The position numbers and the translations under genes are program-made. Below the pieces are notes generated by a model that saw only the letters and a program-made list of their open reading frames with translations, ran no database searches and was not told where the DNA came from. From Pseudomonas sp. MPC6 (GTDB lineage Bacteria > Pseudomonadota > Gammaproteobacteria > Pseudomonadales > Pseudomonadaceae): a stretch of DNA of 64,000 bases. Within the stretch, counting starts at the first letter, position 1; the number at the start of each line of letters is the position of its first letter. Where the stretch lies: NCBI RefSeq assembly GCF_006094435.1, contig NZ_CP034783.1, forward strand, positions 3,189,001-3,253,000. Reading direction: 5' to 3'. This document shows, piece by piece, positions 47,595-56,974 of this stretch.

Positions 47595-49175
47595 TTAGAG
47601 GGTGTCGCGGGTGGGTTGGCCGTCCACCAGGCGCTGGATGCCCAGCGGATTGGCATTCTTCAGGGCTTCGGGCAGCAAGCTGTCCGGGTAGTTCTGGAAA
47701 CACACCGGCCGCAGGAAGCGATCGATCGCCAGGGTACCCACCGACGTCCCGCGCGCATCGGACGTCGCCGGATACGGCCCGCCATGGACCATCGAATCGC
47801 AGACTTCCACACCGGTCGGATAACCGTTGAGCAGGATCCGTCCGACCTTCTGTTCCAGCACCGCCGTCAGCTCGCCGAACTGTTCGAAATCTGCCGGCTC
47901 GCCAATGATGGTCGCCGTCAGTTGCCCATGCAGCTTGTGCAACGCGGCACTGAGTTGGGCCTGATCGGCGACTTCGACGAACACCGTGGTCGGCCCGAAC
48001 ACTTCCTCTTGCAGCACTTCATCGCCCTCGAGCAACAGGCTGACCTGCGCCTTGAACAGCTGCGGCTGCGCCTGATTCCCCGCCTGCGGGCGGCCGGCCA
48101 GGTGTTCGATGCCGGGATGCGCGAGGAGTTTTTGCAGGCCCTTGCCATAGCTGCTCAAGGTGCCGGCGTTGAGCATGGTCTGCGCCGGCTGATCGGCCAT
48201 CAACCCGGCCACCTGCTGCACGAAGGCGCTGAACTGCGGCGAGCGAATCCCGAGCACCAGGCCCGGATTGGTGCAGAACTGGCCGCAACCCTGTACCACC
48301 GAAGCGCTCAGCTCGCGGGCCACGCTTTCAGCGCGCGCGGCCAGGGCCTGGGGCAGCACGATCACCGGGTTGATGCTCGACATTTCGGCGAACACCGGGA
48401 TCGGCTGGGGACGAGCCGCGGCCATGTCGCACAATGCCCGGCCACCCTTGAGCGAGCCGGTGAAACCGACCGCCTGGATCGCCGGATGCTTGACCAGCGC
48501 TTCGCCGACCCCGGCGCCGTAGATCATGTTGAACACGCCCGCCGGCATCGCGGTTTTTTCCGCAGCGCGCAGGATCGCATCGGCGACCCGTTCGGCCGTG
48601 GCCATGTGCCCGCTGTGGGCCTTGAACACCACCGGGCAACCGGCGGCCAATGCCGAAGCGGTGTCACCGCCGGCCGTGGAAAAGGCCAGGGGAAAGTTGC
48701 TCGCGCCAAACACCGCCACCGGTCCGAGGCCGATGCGGTACTGGCGCAGGTCGGGACGCGGTGCCGGCTGGCGTTCCGGCAAGGCCTGATCGATCCGCGC
48801 ACCGTAGAAATCACCGCGCCGCAGCACCTTGGCGAACAGCCGCATCTGGCCGCTGGTGCGACCGCGCTCGCCCTGGATCCGTGCAGCCGGCAACGCGGTT
48901 TCGCGACAGACCAGGGCGACAAACTCATCGCCCAGGGCATCGAGTTCATCGGCCACCGCGTCGAGAAACTGTGCCCGGCGCTCGGCGCTCAGGCTGCGAT
49001 AGGCCGGGTAAGCAGCGGCGGCAGCCCTGGCGGCGGCGTCGACTTCTGCCAGGGTGGCTTGGTGGAAATCGTGGGGCAAGGCTTCGCCGGTGCTGGCGTC
49101 GACGCTTTTGACGATGACAGTGCCGGCAGCGCTGCGCTGCCCGCCGATGTAGTTGCGGCCGATAATCGTGGACAT
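47595..49175 (-). CDS. 2,5-dioxovalerate (alpha-ketoglutaric semialdehyde) dehydrogenase-type ALDH
   Basis: 526 residues of the NADP-linked ALDH group that ends hexarate and pentose oxidation at 2-oxoglutarate. Seen: FGASNFPLAFSTAGGDTASA, the NAD(P)-loop GFTGSLKGGRALCDMA, catalytic Glu in VFAEMSSINPV, catalytic Cys in GQFCTNPG, and EEVFGPTTVFVEV. ATG 49175 has a weak ribosome site. garD lies 66 bases upstream in the same direction, so they probably form one operon. Confidence 0.92.
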   Translation of the reverse strand: MSTIIGRNYIGGQRSAAGTVIVKSVDASTGEALPHDFHQATLAEVDAAARAAAAAYPAYRSLSAERRAQFLDAVADELDALGDEFVALVCRETALPAARIQGERGRTSGQMRLFAKVLRRGDFYGARIDQALPERQPAPRPDLRQYRIGLGPVAVFGASNFPLAFSTAGGDTASALAAGCPVVFKAHSGHMATAERVADAILRAAEKTAMPAGVFNMIYGAGVGEALVKHPAIQAVGFTGSLKGGRALCDMAAARPQPIPVFAEMSSINPVIVLPQALAARAESVARELSASVVQGCGQFCTNPGLVLGIRSPQFSAFVQQVAGLMADQPAQTMLNAGTLSSYGKGLQKLLAHPGIEHLAGRPQAGNQAQPQLFKAQVSLLLEGDEVLQEEVFGPTTVFVEVADQAQLSAALHKLHGQLTATIIGEPADFEQFGELTAVLEQKVGRILLNGYPTGVEVCDSMVHGGPYPATSDARGTSVGTLAIDRFLRPVCFQNYPDSLLPEALKNANPLGIQRLVDGQPTRDTL

Positions 49176-49241
49176 TTCTGGCTCCAGTAAAGGATGTCCC
49201 CTTGCGGGGATGTCAGGACAACAGGGGAGGAGAGCGGGGAT

Positions 49242-50789
49242 TCAGGTGACTGCGCCAATCTGCCAGGGCACAAATTCGTTCTGCCCGTAACCGTGCTGCT
49301 CGCTCATGCTGCGTTCGCCCGAAGCAATGCGCAGCATGAGTTTGAAGATGGCTTCACCGCATTCTTCGATGGTCAGGGTGTCTTCGGCGATTTCGCCGCA
49401 GTTGATGTCCATGTCTTCGCGTTGGCGGTTCCACAAGGCGCTGTTGGTCGCCAGTTTGATCGACGGCGAGGGCGCGCAACCATAGGCAGAGCCACGTCCG
49501 GTGGTGAAGGCGATCAGGTTGGCGCCACCGGCGACCTGGCCGGTAGCCGACACCGGGTCGTAGCCTGGGGTGTCCATGAACACCAGGCCTTTGGCGCTGA
49601 CCACCTGGGCGTACTCATAGACATCCACCAGGTTGCTGGAGCCTGCCTTGGCGACAGCCCCCAGGGATTTTTCGAGGATGGTGGTCAAGCCGCCGACCTT
49701 GTTTCCGGCCGAAGGGTTGTTGTTCAGCTCTGCGCCCATGCGTGCGCAATACGCTTCCCACCAATGGATCCGGGCAATCAGTTTTTCGCCCACCGCGCGG
49801 TTGACGGCCCGGCGGGTCAGCAGGTGTTCGGCGCCATAGATTTCCGGGGTTTCCGACAGGATGGCCGTACCCCCGCAGGCCACCAGGCGATCCACGGCAT
49901 TACCCAGCGCAGGGTTGGCGGTAATTCCGGAATAACCATCCGAGCCGCCACATTGCAAGCCAATCACCAGGTGCCGGGCACTCACGGGTTCGCGCTTGAC
50001 CTGGTTGGCCCCCTCAAGCAACGTCTTGACCTGGGCGATGCCGCTGGCGACCGCTTTGGCGGTACCGCCGCTGTCCTGGATGCTGAAGGTGCGCAGGGTA
50101 TCGCTGCGGCTCAGGCCCTGAGTGCTGAGCAACCCTTCGATCTGATTGGTTTCGCAGCCCAGACCGATCACCAGCACGGCGGCAAAATTGGCGTGGGTGG
50201 CGTAGCCGGCCAATGTCCGGCGCAACAGGGCCAGGCCTTCGCCAGCGGGGTCCACGGCGCAGCCGGCGGAATGGGTCAGGGCCACTACACCATCGACGTT
50301 GGGGTACGCCAGTAGCGCGGCAGGGTTGATGTCGCGCCGGAAGTGGTCGGCGATGGCACGGGCGACGGTGGCCGAGCAATTGACCGAGGTCAGGATACCG
50401 ATGTAGTTGCGAGTCGCCACTCGACCATCCTGGCGCACGATCCCCATGAACACGGGCTCGTCGTTCAAGGGCTGGTCGGGCTTGACATCGACGCTGAAGG
50501 CATAGTCGCGGGCGAAATCGCCCATGGTCAGGTTGTGCACATGCACGTGATCGCCGGCTTCGACAACCCCGGTGGAAAAACCGATGATCTGTCCGTAGCG
50601 ACGCAAGGGCTGGCCGGCTTCGACTCGGCGTGCGGCGATCTTGTGGCCGGCGGGTACCGGCTGGCGTACGGTCACGCCTTCCTGCTCGAGTACTTCACCC
50701 GCCACCAACGGCCGACGGGCGATCAACACATCGTCCAGAGGATTGAGGCGCAGCACGGCGGCTGCCCCGGTTTTCATGATCAAATGCAT
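49242..50789 (-). CDS. garD: Galactarate dehydratase/altronate hydrolase family (GarD-type)
   Basis: 515 residues from ATG 50789 (ATG 50777 is an alternative). The N-terminal SAF domain (LNPLDDVLIARRPLVAGEVL) and the UxaA domain (VFMGIVRQDGRVATRNYIGI, ALTHSAGCAV, LQCGGSDGYSG, MDTPGYDPVSATGQVAGG) are complete. It dehydrates galactarate to 5-keto-4-deoxy-glucarate. Together with the ALDH and the MFS transporter it fits hexarate use; altronate or another aldarate remains possible. Confidence 0.9.
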   Translation of the reverse strand: MHLIMKTGAAAVLRLNPLDDVLIARRPLVAGEVLEQEGVTVRQPVPAGHKIAARRVEAGQPLRRYGQIIGFSTGVVEAGDHVHVHNLTMGDFARDYAFSVDVKPDQPLNDEPVFMGIVRQDGRVATRNYIGILTSVNCSATVARAIADHFRRDINPAALLAYPNVDGVVALTHSAGCAVDPAGEGLALLRRTLAGYATHANFAAVLVIGLGCETNQIEGLLSTQGLSRSDTLRTFSIQDSGGTAKAVASGIAQVKTLLEGANQVKREPVSARHLVIGLQCGGSDGYSGITANPALGNAVDRLVACGGTAILSETPEIYGAEHLLTRRAVNRAVGEKLIARIHWWEAYCARMGAELNNNPSAGNKVGGLTTILEKSLGAVAKAGSSNLVDVYEYAQVVSAKGLVFMDTPGYDPVSATGQVAGGANLIAFTTGRGSAYGCAPSPSIKLATNSALWNRQREDMDINCGEIAEDTLTIEECGEAIFKLMLRIASGERSMSEQHGYGQNEFVPWQIGAVT

Positions 50790-50954
50790 CGCAAACTCAC
50801 TGGCTATGAAGCGGTGGGGGTCGCTGGCAAACGGGCTGCGCCTTACCTTTGTTGCCGCACTATAAGAGCCCCGGGACAGCGTTGCCTAATGAGACCTTTG
50901 GATTGATCGATAACCTTTTCTCATTGGTTCAAGGATTTTTGAGTGAAATATCGC

Positions 50955-51914
50955 TCATCGGTCGCCGGCTTCCCGTCGCAGCCGGGCGAATTCCAGCAAG
51001 GTGTCGGCGAATTCCCGGGCCGCTTCGGACAGCGGCTCGTCCTTGCGCGTGATGACGCCGTAGTCCTGGGGTTCGACCTTGAACGGCGTGTTGAGCACCT
51101 TGAGCAAACCGCTCTGGACCTGGGGCTGGACCATGGACTCGGGCAACATCGCGAGCATCGGTCCCGATTGCAGGAGTTGCAGGAAGGTCGGCATCGAGAT
51201 GGTTTCGACGGTGTTGGTCGGAATGCGTACATTGAACTCGGTGAAGGCACTTTCCATCCGTCGACGGATAGGGGCGTTGAAGGGGTACATGACCCAGGGC
51301 CAATCGCCGAGCTGGTCGGTCGCCACTTCGTCGAACTGTGCGAGCGGATGGCGGCTGTTGACCACCAGGCAAAAGGGCTCGGGCCCCAGCGCGCGATATT
51401 CGAACGGCTGCTGGTAACGTTCATCGGTGAAGCGGGCAATGATCAGGTCGAGCTTTTTATGCTGGAGCATCTCCAGCAGTTGGTTGCTGGTTTGCTCGAT
51501 CACTTCGATGGACAGCATCGGGCGATCCAGCTTGATCCGGGTGATGGCCTCGGGCAGCACGACCGAGGTCGCGGCGAATATCGCGCCGACTTTCAAATGG
51601 CCATGTCCGCCTTTGCGCAGCTTATTAAGCTGATCGACGAAGGATTGCGTGTCGTCCAGGGTCATCCGCGCATAGCGCACCACAAACTCGCCGAGCTCGG
51701 TCAGGACCATGCTGCGGGTTTGCCGTTCGAACAAGGCAAAGCCGAGCAACAGTTCGATGTCGCGCAACATCTTGCTGATGGCGGGCTGGGTCAGGTTCAT
51801 CAGCTCGGCAGTCGTATGCATGTTGCGCGTCCGGGCCAACGTATCGACCAGCACCAGGTGCTTGATCTTGAGCCATTTGCTGACGCTGGCGTATGAAATC
51901 TCGTCGTTTTCCAT
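50955..51914 (-). CDS. LysR-family regulator of the hexarate genes
   Basis: 319 residues. HTH: LVLVDTLARTRNMHTTAELM then NLTQPAISKMLRDIELLLGF. The effector domain starts near GHLKVGAIFAATSVVLPEAI and ends with LLEFARLRRE. ATG 51914. It is divergent from the FAH gene across 120 bases that contain an inverted repeat. LysR proteins of this type (GalR/GulR-like) control aldarate genes, so regulation of garD and the MFS gene is likely but inferred. Confidence 0.9.
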   Translation of the reverse strand: MENDEISYASVSKWLKIKHLVLVDTLARTRNMHTTAELMNLTQPAISKMLRDIELLLGFALFERQTRSMVLTELGEFVVRYARMTLDDTQSFVDQLNKLRKGGHGHLKVGAIFAATSVVLPEAITRIKLDRPMLSIEVIEQTSNQLLEMLQHKKLDLIIARFTDERYQQPFEYRALGPEPFCLVVNSRHPLAQFDEVATDQLGDWPWVMYPFNAPIRRRMESAFTEFNVRIPTNTVETISMPTFLQLLQSGPMLAMLPESMVQPQVQSGLLKVLNTPFKVEPQDYGVITRKDEPLSEAAREFADTLLEFARLRREAGDR

Positions 51915-51928
51915 GGAACGCTCAATTC

Positions 51929-51984
51929 GGTTGATAACGAAACGATATCAAATGCTGAGAATATGTCATTGGGATTTATCAACC
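51929..51984. promoter_or_regulatory. Candidate LysR operator: spaced inverted repeat
   Basis: GGTTGATAA (51929-51937) and TTATCAACC (51976-51984) form a perfect 9-bp inverted repeat with 38 bases between. It lies in the 120-bp divergent region, close to both start codons. Confidence 0.5.
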
Positions 51985-52034
51985 CAGTCCACTAGTTTTG
52001 CCCGGTCGTCATCGAATTTGACCTGGACCTGCAT

Positions 52035-53231
52035 ATGCCAAAGCTGAAATTGACCTGTAACAACACCCTCCCGATCGACGGGCTGGAAGGCACCCTGATC
52101 GGTCGTGCCTGGGTGCCGGGAGAGACTGCTGGCCCGTCGCCAGTGGTGCTGCGCGCCGATGGCGTGTTTGATCTGTCGCAGCACTTCCCGACCTTGAGCG
52201 ATTTGCTCGAGAGCCCGTCGCCACTCGAGGCTGTGCGCAGTGCTCGCGGCCGATTCATCGGCAGTGTTGAAGAACTGTTGGCCAATACCGGAGTGGACTG
52301 CGATCCCGCCAGCGCTTTTCTGCTGCCGCCGGCTGACCTGCAGGTGATCAAGGCCGCCGGGGTGACGTTTGCCTCCAGTATGATCGAGCGGGTGATTGAA
52401 GAGCAGGCCGGTGGTGATGCGGTCAAGGCCGAGAGCGTGCGCAGCGTGGTCAAGGCGGCTATCGGTGATAACCTGCGCTCGATCAAACCGGGTTCGAGTG
52501 AAGCGGCGCGATTAAAGACCGTGTTGATCGGGCAGGGGTTGTGGTCGCAATACCTGGAAGTGGGCATCGGCCCTGATGCCGAAATTTTCACCAAGGCACC
52601 GGTCCTGGCTTCCGTCGGCAGCGGCAATGAGGTCGGTATTCACCCCGAGTCCAAATGGAACAACCCGGAGCCGGAAATCGTCCTGGCGGTCAACAGCCAT
52701 GGCCGGATCCTCGGCGCGACGCTGGGCAACGACGTCAATCTGCGCGACTTCGAAGGCCGTAGCGCCTTGTTGCTGAGCAAGGCCAAGGACAACAATGCGT
52801 CTTGCGCGATCGGCCCGTTCATTCGCCTGTTCGACGAAGGCTTTACGCTGGATGACGTGCGCCGCTGCGTGGTCGACCTGGTGGTCGAAGGCGATGACGG
52901 TTTCGTCCTGCGCGGCAGCAGTTCGATGGCGCAGATCAGTCGCGACCCGCTGGAACTGGTGGCCCAGACCGTGGGCAGCAATCACCAGTACCCGGATGGC
53001 TTCATGCTGTTCCTCGGCACCCTGTTTGCGCCGACCCAGGATCGTGAGGAGCAGGGCAGTGGCTTCACGCACAAGCAGGGCGACAGCGTCAGCATCGGCA
53101 GTCCGTTGCTGGGTACCCTGCACAATCGCGTCACCTGCAGCGATCAGGCCACGCCATGGACATACGGCCTGCGTGCATTGATGGGCAACCTGGCGGCTCG
53201 CGGACTGGTGACAGGCAAATCACACCACTGA
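52035..53231 (+). CDS. Fumarylacetoacetate hydrolase-family protein (AraD1-like)
   Basis: 398 residues, ATG 52035. The FAH domain is in the C-terminal part: FTKAPVLASVGSGNEVGIHP, then WNNPEPEIVLAVNSHGRI with the metal-binding Glu pair, and LGNDVNLRDFEG. The N-terminal half is a linker and substrate lid. Relatives in sugar-acid clusters act as 2-keto-3-deoxy-sugar-acid dehydratases. The same is likely here, but fumarylacetoacetate-like hydrolysis cannot be excluded. The MFS gene follows 70 bases later. Confidence 0.85.
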   Translation: MPKLKLTCNNTLPIDGLEGTLIGRAWVPGETAGPSPVVLRADGVFDLSQHFPTLSDLLESPSPLEAVRSARGRFIGSVEELLANTGVDCDPASAFLLPPADLQVIKAAGVTFASSMIERVIEEQAGGDAVKAESVRSVVKAAIGDNLRSIKPGSSEAARLKTVLIGQGLWSQYLEVGIGPDAEIFTKAPVLASVGSGNEVGIHPESKWNNPEPEIVLAVNSHGRILGATLGNDVNLRDFEGRSALLLSKAKDNNASCAIGPFIRLFDEGFTLDDVRRCVVDLVVEGDDGFVLRGSSSMAQISRDPLELVAQTVGSNHQYPDGFMLFLGTLFAPTQDREEQGSGFTHKQGDSVSIGSPLLGTLHNRVTCSDQATPWTYGLRALMGNLAARGLVTGKSHH

Positions 53232-53301
53232 TTGGCCTGCCAGAAGTTGCTGGCAGATAAAAACAGCGGTCGCTGGACAATAATAACAAGGCACAAAAAT
53301 C

Positions 53302-54666
53302 ATGAGCAAAAACACAACAAGAGCCGATCACGCGGCTGCCATCGAGAGCGCCATCGCCAAGTGCCGATGGAAGCTGTTGCCGTTCCTGGCGTTGATGTTT
53401 GCCCTGGCAATGATCGATCGCTCCAATGTCGGTTTCGCCAAGGCCGCGCTGCAAACCGATATCGGGTTGAGCAATGCCGCCTTCGCCCTGGGCGCGGGTA
53501 TTTTCTTTATTGGTTATGCGATCTTCGAAGTTCCCAGCAACCTGATGTTGCACCGGGTCGGTGCACGGCTCTGGCTGAGCCGGATCATGATCACCTGGGG
53601 GCTGGTGTCCGCCGCCATGATGTTCACCCGGGATGAAACAACGTTTTACGTGCTGCGCTTTCTGCTCGGCGTGGCCGAAGCGGGCTTTTCCCCGGGTGTG
53701 ATCCTGTACCTGACCTACTGGTTTCCCGCCCAGCGTCGCGGCCAGGCCATCGGCATCTACTATTTCGGCTTGCCGATGGCCCTGATGCTGGGCAGTCCGC
53801 TGTCGGGCTGGTTGCTGGAAATGCATGACATGTTCAACCTGACCAACTGGCAGTGGATGTTCCTCGTGGAAGGCCTGGCGGCTGTCGTCGTGGGGATCAT
53901 TGCGCTGTTCTACCTCAAGAGCAAACCACAGGACGCCCCTTGGCTGACCCGCGAGGAGAAGGCGGCCCTGAGCCAGGAGCTGGAAGCTGAAGACAAGCTC
54001 AAACTGGCCCATGGCCCGAGCAACCTGCTGGGCCTGGTGCGCAACAAGCGAGTGCTGAAGTTCATCCTGATCTACTTCAGCGTCCAGGTCAGCGTGTATG
54101 GGGTCATCTTTTACCTGCCGACGCGGATCGCCGAGCTGCTGGGCACCACCGTCGGGTTCAAGGTGGGCATGTTCATTTCGCTGCCGTGGCTGTGCGCCGC
54201 CGTCGCCATGTACTTCGTGACGCGGTATGCCGACCGGCATGGGGCGCACCTGAAAATGGCGATGTGCATGCTGGGCATGGCAGCCTTGGGTATTGCCGCC
54301 TCGGCATTGCTCAACAGTTTTGCCCCGGTACTGCTGGCATTCTGCTTCGCAGCGGCCGGTTTCGTGACGGTTCAGCCGCTGTTCTGGACCCTGCCTACCG
54401 GCTATCTGGGAGGGGTCGCCGCAGCAGGCGGTATTGCGCTGATCGGTTCCATGGGCAATATCGGCGGCTTCGTCGCGCCCATGCTCAAGGCCAATATGGA
54501 GGTCTGGTTCACCGATCCCCGTGCAGGCATGTTGTCACTGTCGGCGGCGGGGCTGGTGGGGGTGTATCTGCTATGGACGTTGCGGACGCCGAAGGGGCCA
54601 TCGCGGGTTGAGCAAAGCCCTTTGGACGGGGTGGCGAGTCGGGGCCGGGCAGCTTCGAACGGGTGA
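53302..54666 (+). CDS. MFS transporter (anion:cation symporter family, hexarate-type)
   Basis: 454 residues with 12 helices. Signatures: LPFLALMFALAMIDRSNVGF, FEVPSNLMLHRVGARLWLSR, GVAEAGFSPGVILYLTYWFP. These match the glucarate/galactarate/phthalate permease group (GudP-like). AAGG lies ahead of ATG 53302. Co-directional with the FAH gene, so probably co-transcribed. A terminator follows. Confidence 0.9.
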   Translation: MSKNTTRADHAAAIESAIAKCRWKLLPFLALMFALAMIDRSNVGFAKAALQTDIGLSNAAFALGAGIFFIGYAIFEVPSNLMLHRVGARLWLSRIMITWGLVSAAMMFTRDETTFYVLRFLLGVAEAGFSPGVILYLTYWFPAQRRGQAIGIYYFGLPMALMLGSPLSGWLLEMHDMFNLTNWQWMFLVEGLAAVVVGIIALFYLKSKPQDAPWLTREEKAALSQELEAEDKLKLAHGPSNLLGLVRNKRVLKFILIYFSVQVSVYGVIFYLPTRIAELLGTTVGFKVGMFISLPWLCAAVAMYFVTRYADRHGAHLKMAMCMLGMAALGIAASALLNSFAPVLLAFCFAAAGFVTVQPLFWTLPTGYLGGVAAAGGIALIGSMGNIGGFVAPMLKANMEVWFTDPRAGMLSLSAAGLVGVYLLWTLRTPKGPSRVEQSPLDGVASRGRAASNG

Positions 54667-54700
54667 AAGGAACAGTTCGCCCATAGATAGATAAAAAATC

Positions 54701-54730
54701 GCCGAAGCCCTCAGGGCTTCGGCTTTTTTT
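54701..54730 (+). terminator. Terminator after MFS gene
   Basis: GCCGAAGCCCT and GGGCTTCGGC form a stem with a two- to three-base loop, followed by seven Ts. Confidence 0.92.
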
Positions 54731-54901
54731 GTTCATTCAAAATAAAACGTCCTGAAATACGGAAATTTCCGACGTGATCAGTGGATTTTTCCGGCATTCA
54801 TTCTTGCCCCTTCTTGTTAGTGTGCCCGCCAATTTCGCGTGCACAGACCATGGACGGTTTGGACATCGCGCTTCATTTCCTCTCTGCTTAAGGAAAAGCG
54901 T

Positions 54902-56974
54902 ATGTTCCAGTCGGCCAATACGGCGCATTTTTCGTTGCACATCCCCACGGTTCGTAACGATTTCAACGTCCTCGCCTTTGACGGTGTCGAGGCCATCAGC
55001 GCCTTGTATGCGATCCACGTGGAACTGGTCAGCGAACACCCGGATTTCGATCTGGAGAGCCTGCTCGGCCAGCCCGCGTTTCTCCAGTTCGGTCTTGATG
55101 GCGAAGGCCTTCATGGCCGTATCGAAGACGTATTGGTGGGGGAGGCCGGCAAGCGCCTGACCCGTTATCACCTGACCCTGGTCCCGGCGTTGCACTACCT
55201 GCAATTCAGCCACAACCAGCGGATTTTCCAGCACCTGACCGTGCCGCAAATCATCGCTCAGGTGTTCAAGGGCCACGGCATTCAGGCCGATGCGTTTGCC
55301 TTCCATGTCAGCACCAGTCCCGAGCGCGAGTACTGCACGCAATACGGGGAAAGCGACTTCGAGTTCGTCCAGCGCCTGTGCGCCGAGGACGGCATCGCCT
55401 GGCATCATCAGCATTCGCCAGACGGTCATCTGCTGGTGTTCAGCGACGACCAGACCTGGTTCCCCAAACTGGGCGAAACCCCTTATCAGCAAGACTCCGG
55501 CATGGTGGCGGACAACCCGGTCGTCAGCCAGTTTTCCCTGCGTCTCAGCACCCGCACCAGCACGGTCACGCGCCGGGACTATGACCTGAAACGGCCGAGT
55601 CTGCTGCTGGAGAGCCGCTTCAGCGCCGAGTTCAGCCCTGAGCTGGAAGACTATCGTTACCCGGTGTTCATCAAGAACGAAAGCCGCGGCAAACAACTCG
55701 CTCGCCAAGCCTTGGAGCGGCACCGTGCCGATTACCGGTTGGCCGAGGGCAAGAGTGATCAACCCGCGCTGCGCAGCGGTTACTTCTTCGACTTGACCGA
55801 ACACCCGCGCAAAACCTGCAACGATTTGTGGTTGCTGGTAAGCCTTCATCACGTTGGGCGACAACCTCAATCACTGGAAGAGGCCATCACCAGCGACGTC
55901 AAACCTGAAGACGACTTTACCCAAGGCTATCGCAACAGTTTCAGCGCCATTCCCTGGGACGTGTTTTATCGGCCACCGATACCTGCACAAAGACCGGCGC
56001 TGGTCAGCCAGACCGCCCGGGTCACCGGGCCTGCCGGCGAAGAGATTTATTGTGATGAGCATGGCCGTGTCCGGGTCGAGCTACCTTGGGATCGGGCCGA
56101 ACTCAACAGCGAAAAAAGCAGCTGCTGGCTGCGGGTTTCATCCAGTTGGGCGGGAGAAAACTTTGGCGCGGTGACCATCCCGCGCATCGGCATGGAAGTC
56201 GTCGTCACCTACCTGGAAGGTGATCCCGACCAACCGTTGATCACCGGGTGTGTGGTCAACAAAGTCAACTCCGCAGCGCATCCATTGCCCGAGCACAAAA
56301 CCAAAACCGTCTTGCGCAGCCACAGCTCCCCGCACACCGGGGGTTACAACGAGCTGTCGCTGGACGACCGCGCCGGGCAGGAACAAATCTACTTGCGGGC
56401 GCAGCGCGATATCGAGCAACTGATCCTCAACGATAGCGACACCAAAATTGGCAATGACCGTCGCGAACAGATCACTCGCGACAGCCACAGCCTGATCAGC
56501 AACGACCGTTTCGAACAGGTGGACCACCACAGCGCCAGCCTGATCAAGGGCGACGAGTTGCACACCACCCAAGGCGTGCGCAACACCGTGATCGGCGGCG
56601 ATGAACTGATCACCATCACCGGCAACAGCAGCACGACGGCAGGCGGCACCTTGGTGATCCAGGCCGGTGCGCAGGCCCACGTCACCGCGGCCAACGTGGT
56701 GATCGATGCGGGGATGAGCCTGACGCTCAAGGCCGGCGGTCATTACATCGTGATCAATTCGGGCGGAATTTTCAGCAGTGTGGCCATTGTCCAGGGTGGG
56801 GTACCCATGGCGGGTCTCCCGCCACTCCTGGCGTTGTCGGCTGAACAAGCTGCATCAGTCGCCCTTCAAGTGCCCTTGTTACCTCAGACGCAGCGTTTGG
56901 CCCTGATGGCCCAAAAGCCGATCTGTGCGGTTTGCGAAGCCGCTCAACAACAGCGTGGTCAAGCCAATGTTTGA
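54902..56974 (+). CDS. vgrG: Type VI secretion spike protein VgrG
   Basis: 690 residues from ATG 54902 (MFQSANTAHFSLHIPTVRND), behind AAGGA. The gp27-like base covers residues about 1-370. The gp5 OB-fold begins near 376 (ARVTGPAGEEIYCDEHGRV, ELPWDRAE, RVSSSWAGENFG, IGMEVVVTYLEGDPDQPLIT). A beta-helix with repeated ND/R pattern (GNDRREQITRDSHSLISNDR) follows. The tail (PICAVCEAAQQQRG) has a CxxC. It carries the effector in the next genes. No other T6SS core gene is in the window. Confidence 0.95.
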   Translation: MFQSANTAHFSLHIPTVRNDFNVLAFDGVEAISALYAIHVELVSEHPDFDLESLLGQPAFLQFGLDGEGLHGRIEDVLVGEAGKRLTRYHLTLVPALHYLQFSHNQRIFQHLTVPQIIAQVFKGHGIQADAFAFHVSTSPEREYCTQYGESDFEFVQRLCAEDGIAWHHQHSPDGHLLVFSDDQTWFPKLGETPYQQDSGMVADNPVVSQFSLRLSTRTSTVTRRDYDLKRPSLLLESRFSAEFSPELEDYRYPVFIKNESRGKQLARQALERHRADYRLAEGKSDQPALRSGYFFDLTEHPRKTCNDLWLLVSLHHVGRQPQSLEEAITSDVKPEDDFTQGYRNSFSAIPWDVFYRPPIPAQRPALVSQTARVTGPAGEEIYCDEHGRVRVELPWDRAELNSEKSSCWLRVSSSWAGENFGAVTIPRIGMEVVVTYLEGDPDQPLITGCVVNKVNSAAHPLPEHKTKTVLRSHSSPHTGGYNELSLDDRAGQEQIYLRAQRDIEQLILNDSDTKIGNDRREQITRDSHSLISNDRFEQVDHHSASLIKGDELHTTQGVRNTVIGGDELITITGNSSTTAGGTLVIQAGAQAHVTAANVVIDAGMSLTLKAGGHYIVINSGGIFSSVAIVQGGVPMAGLPPLLALSAEQAASVALQVPLLPQTQRLALMAQKPICAVCEAAQQQRGQANV

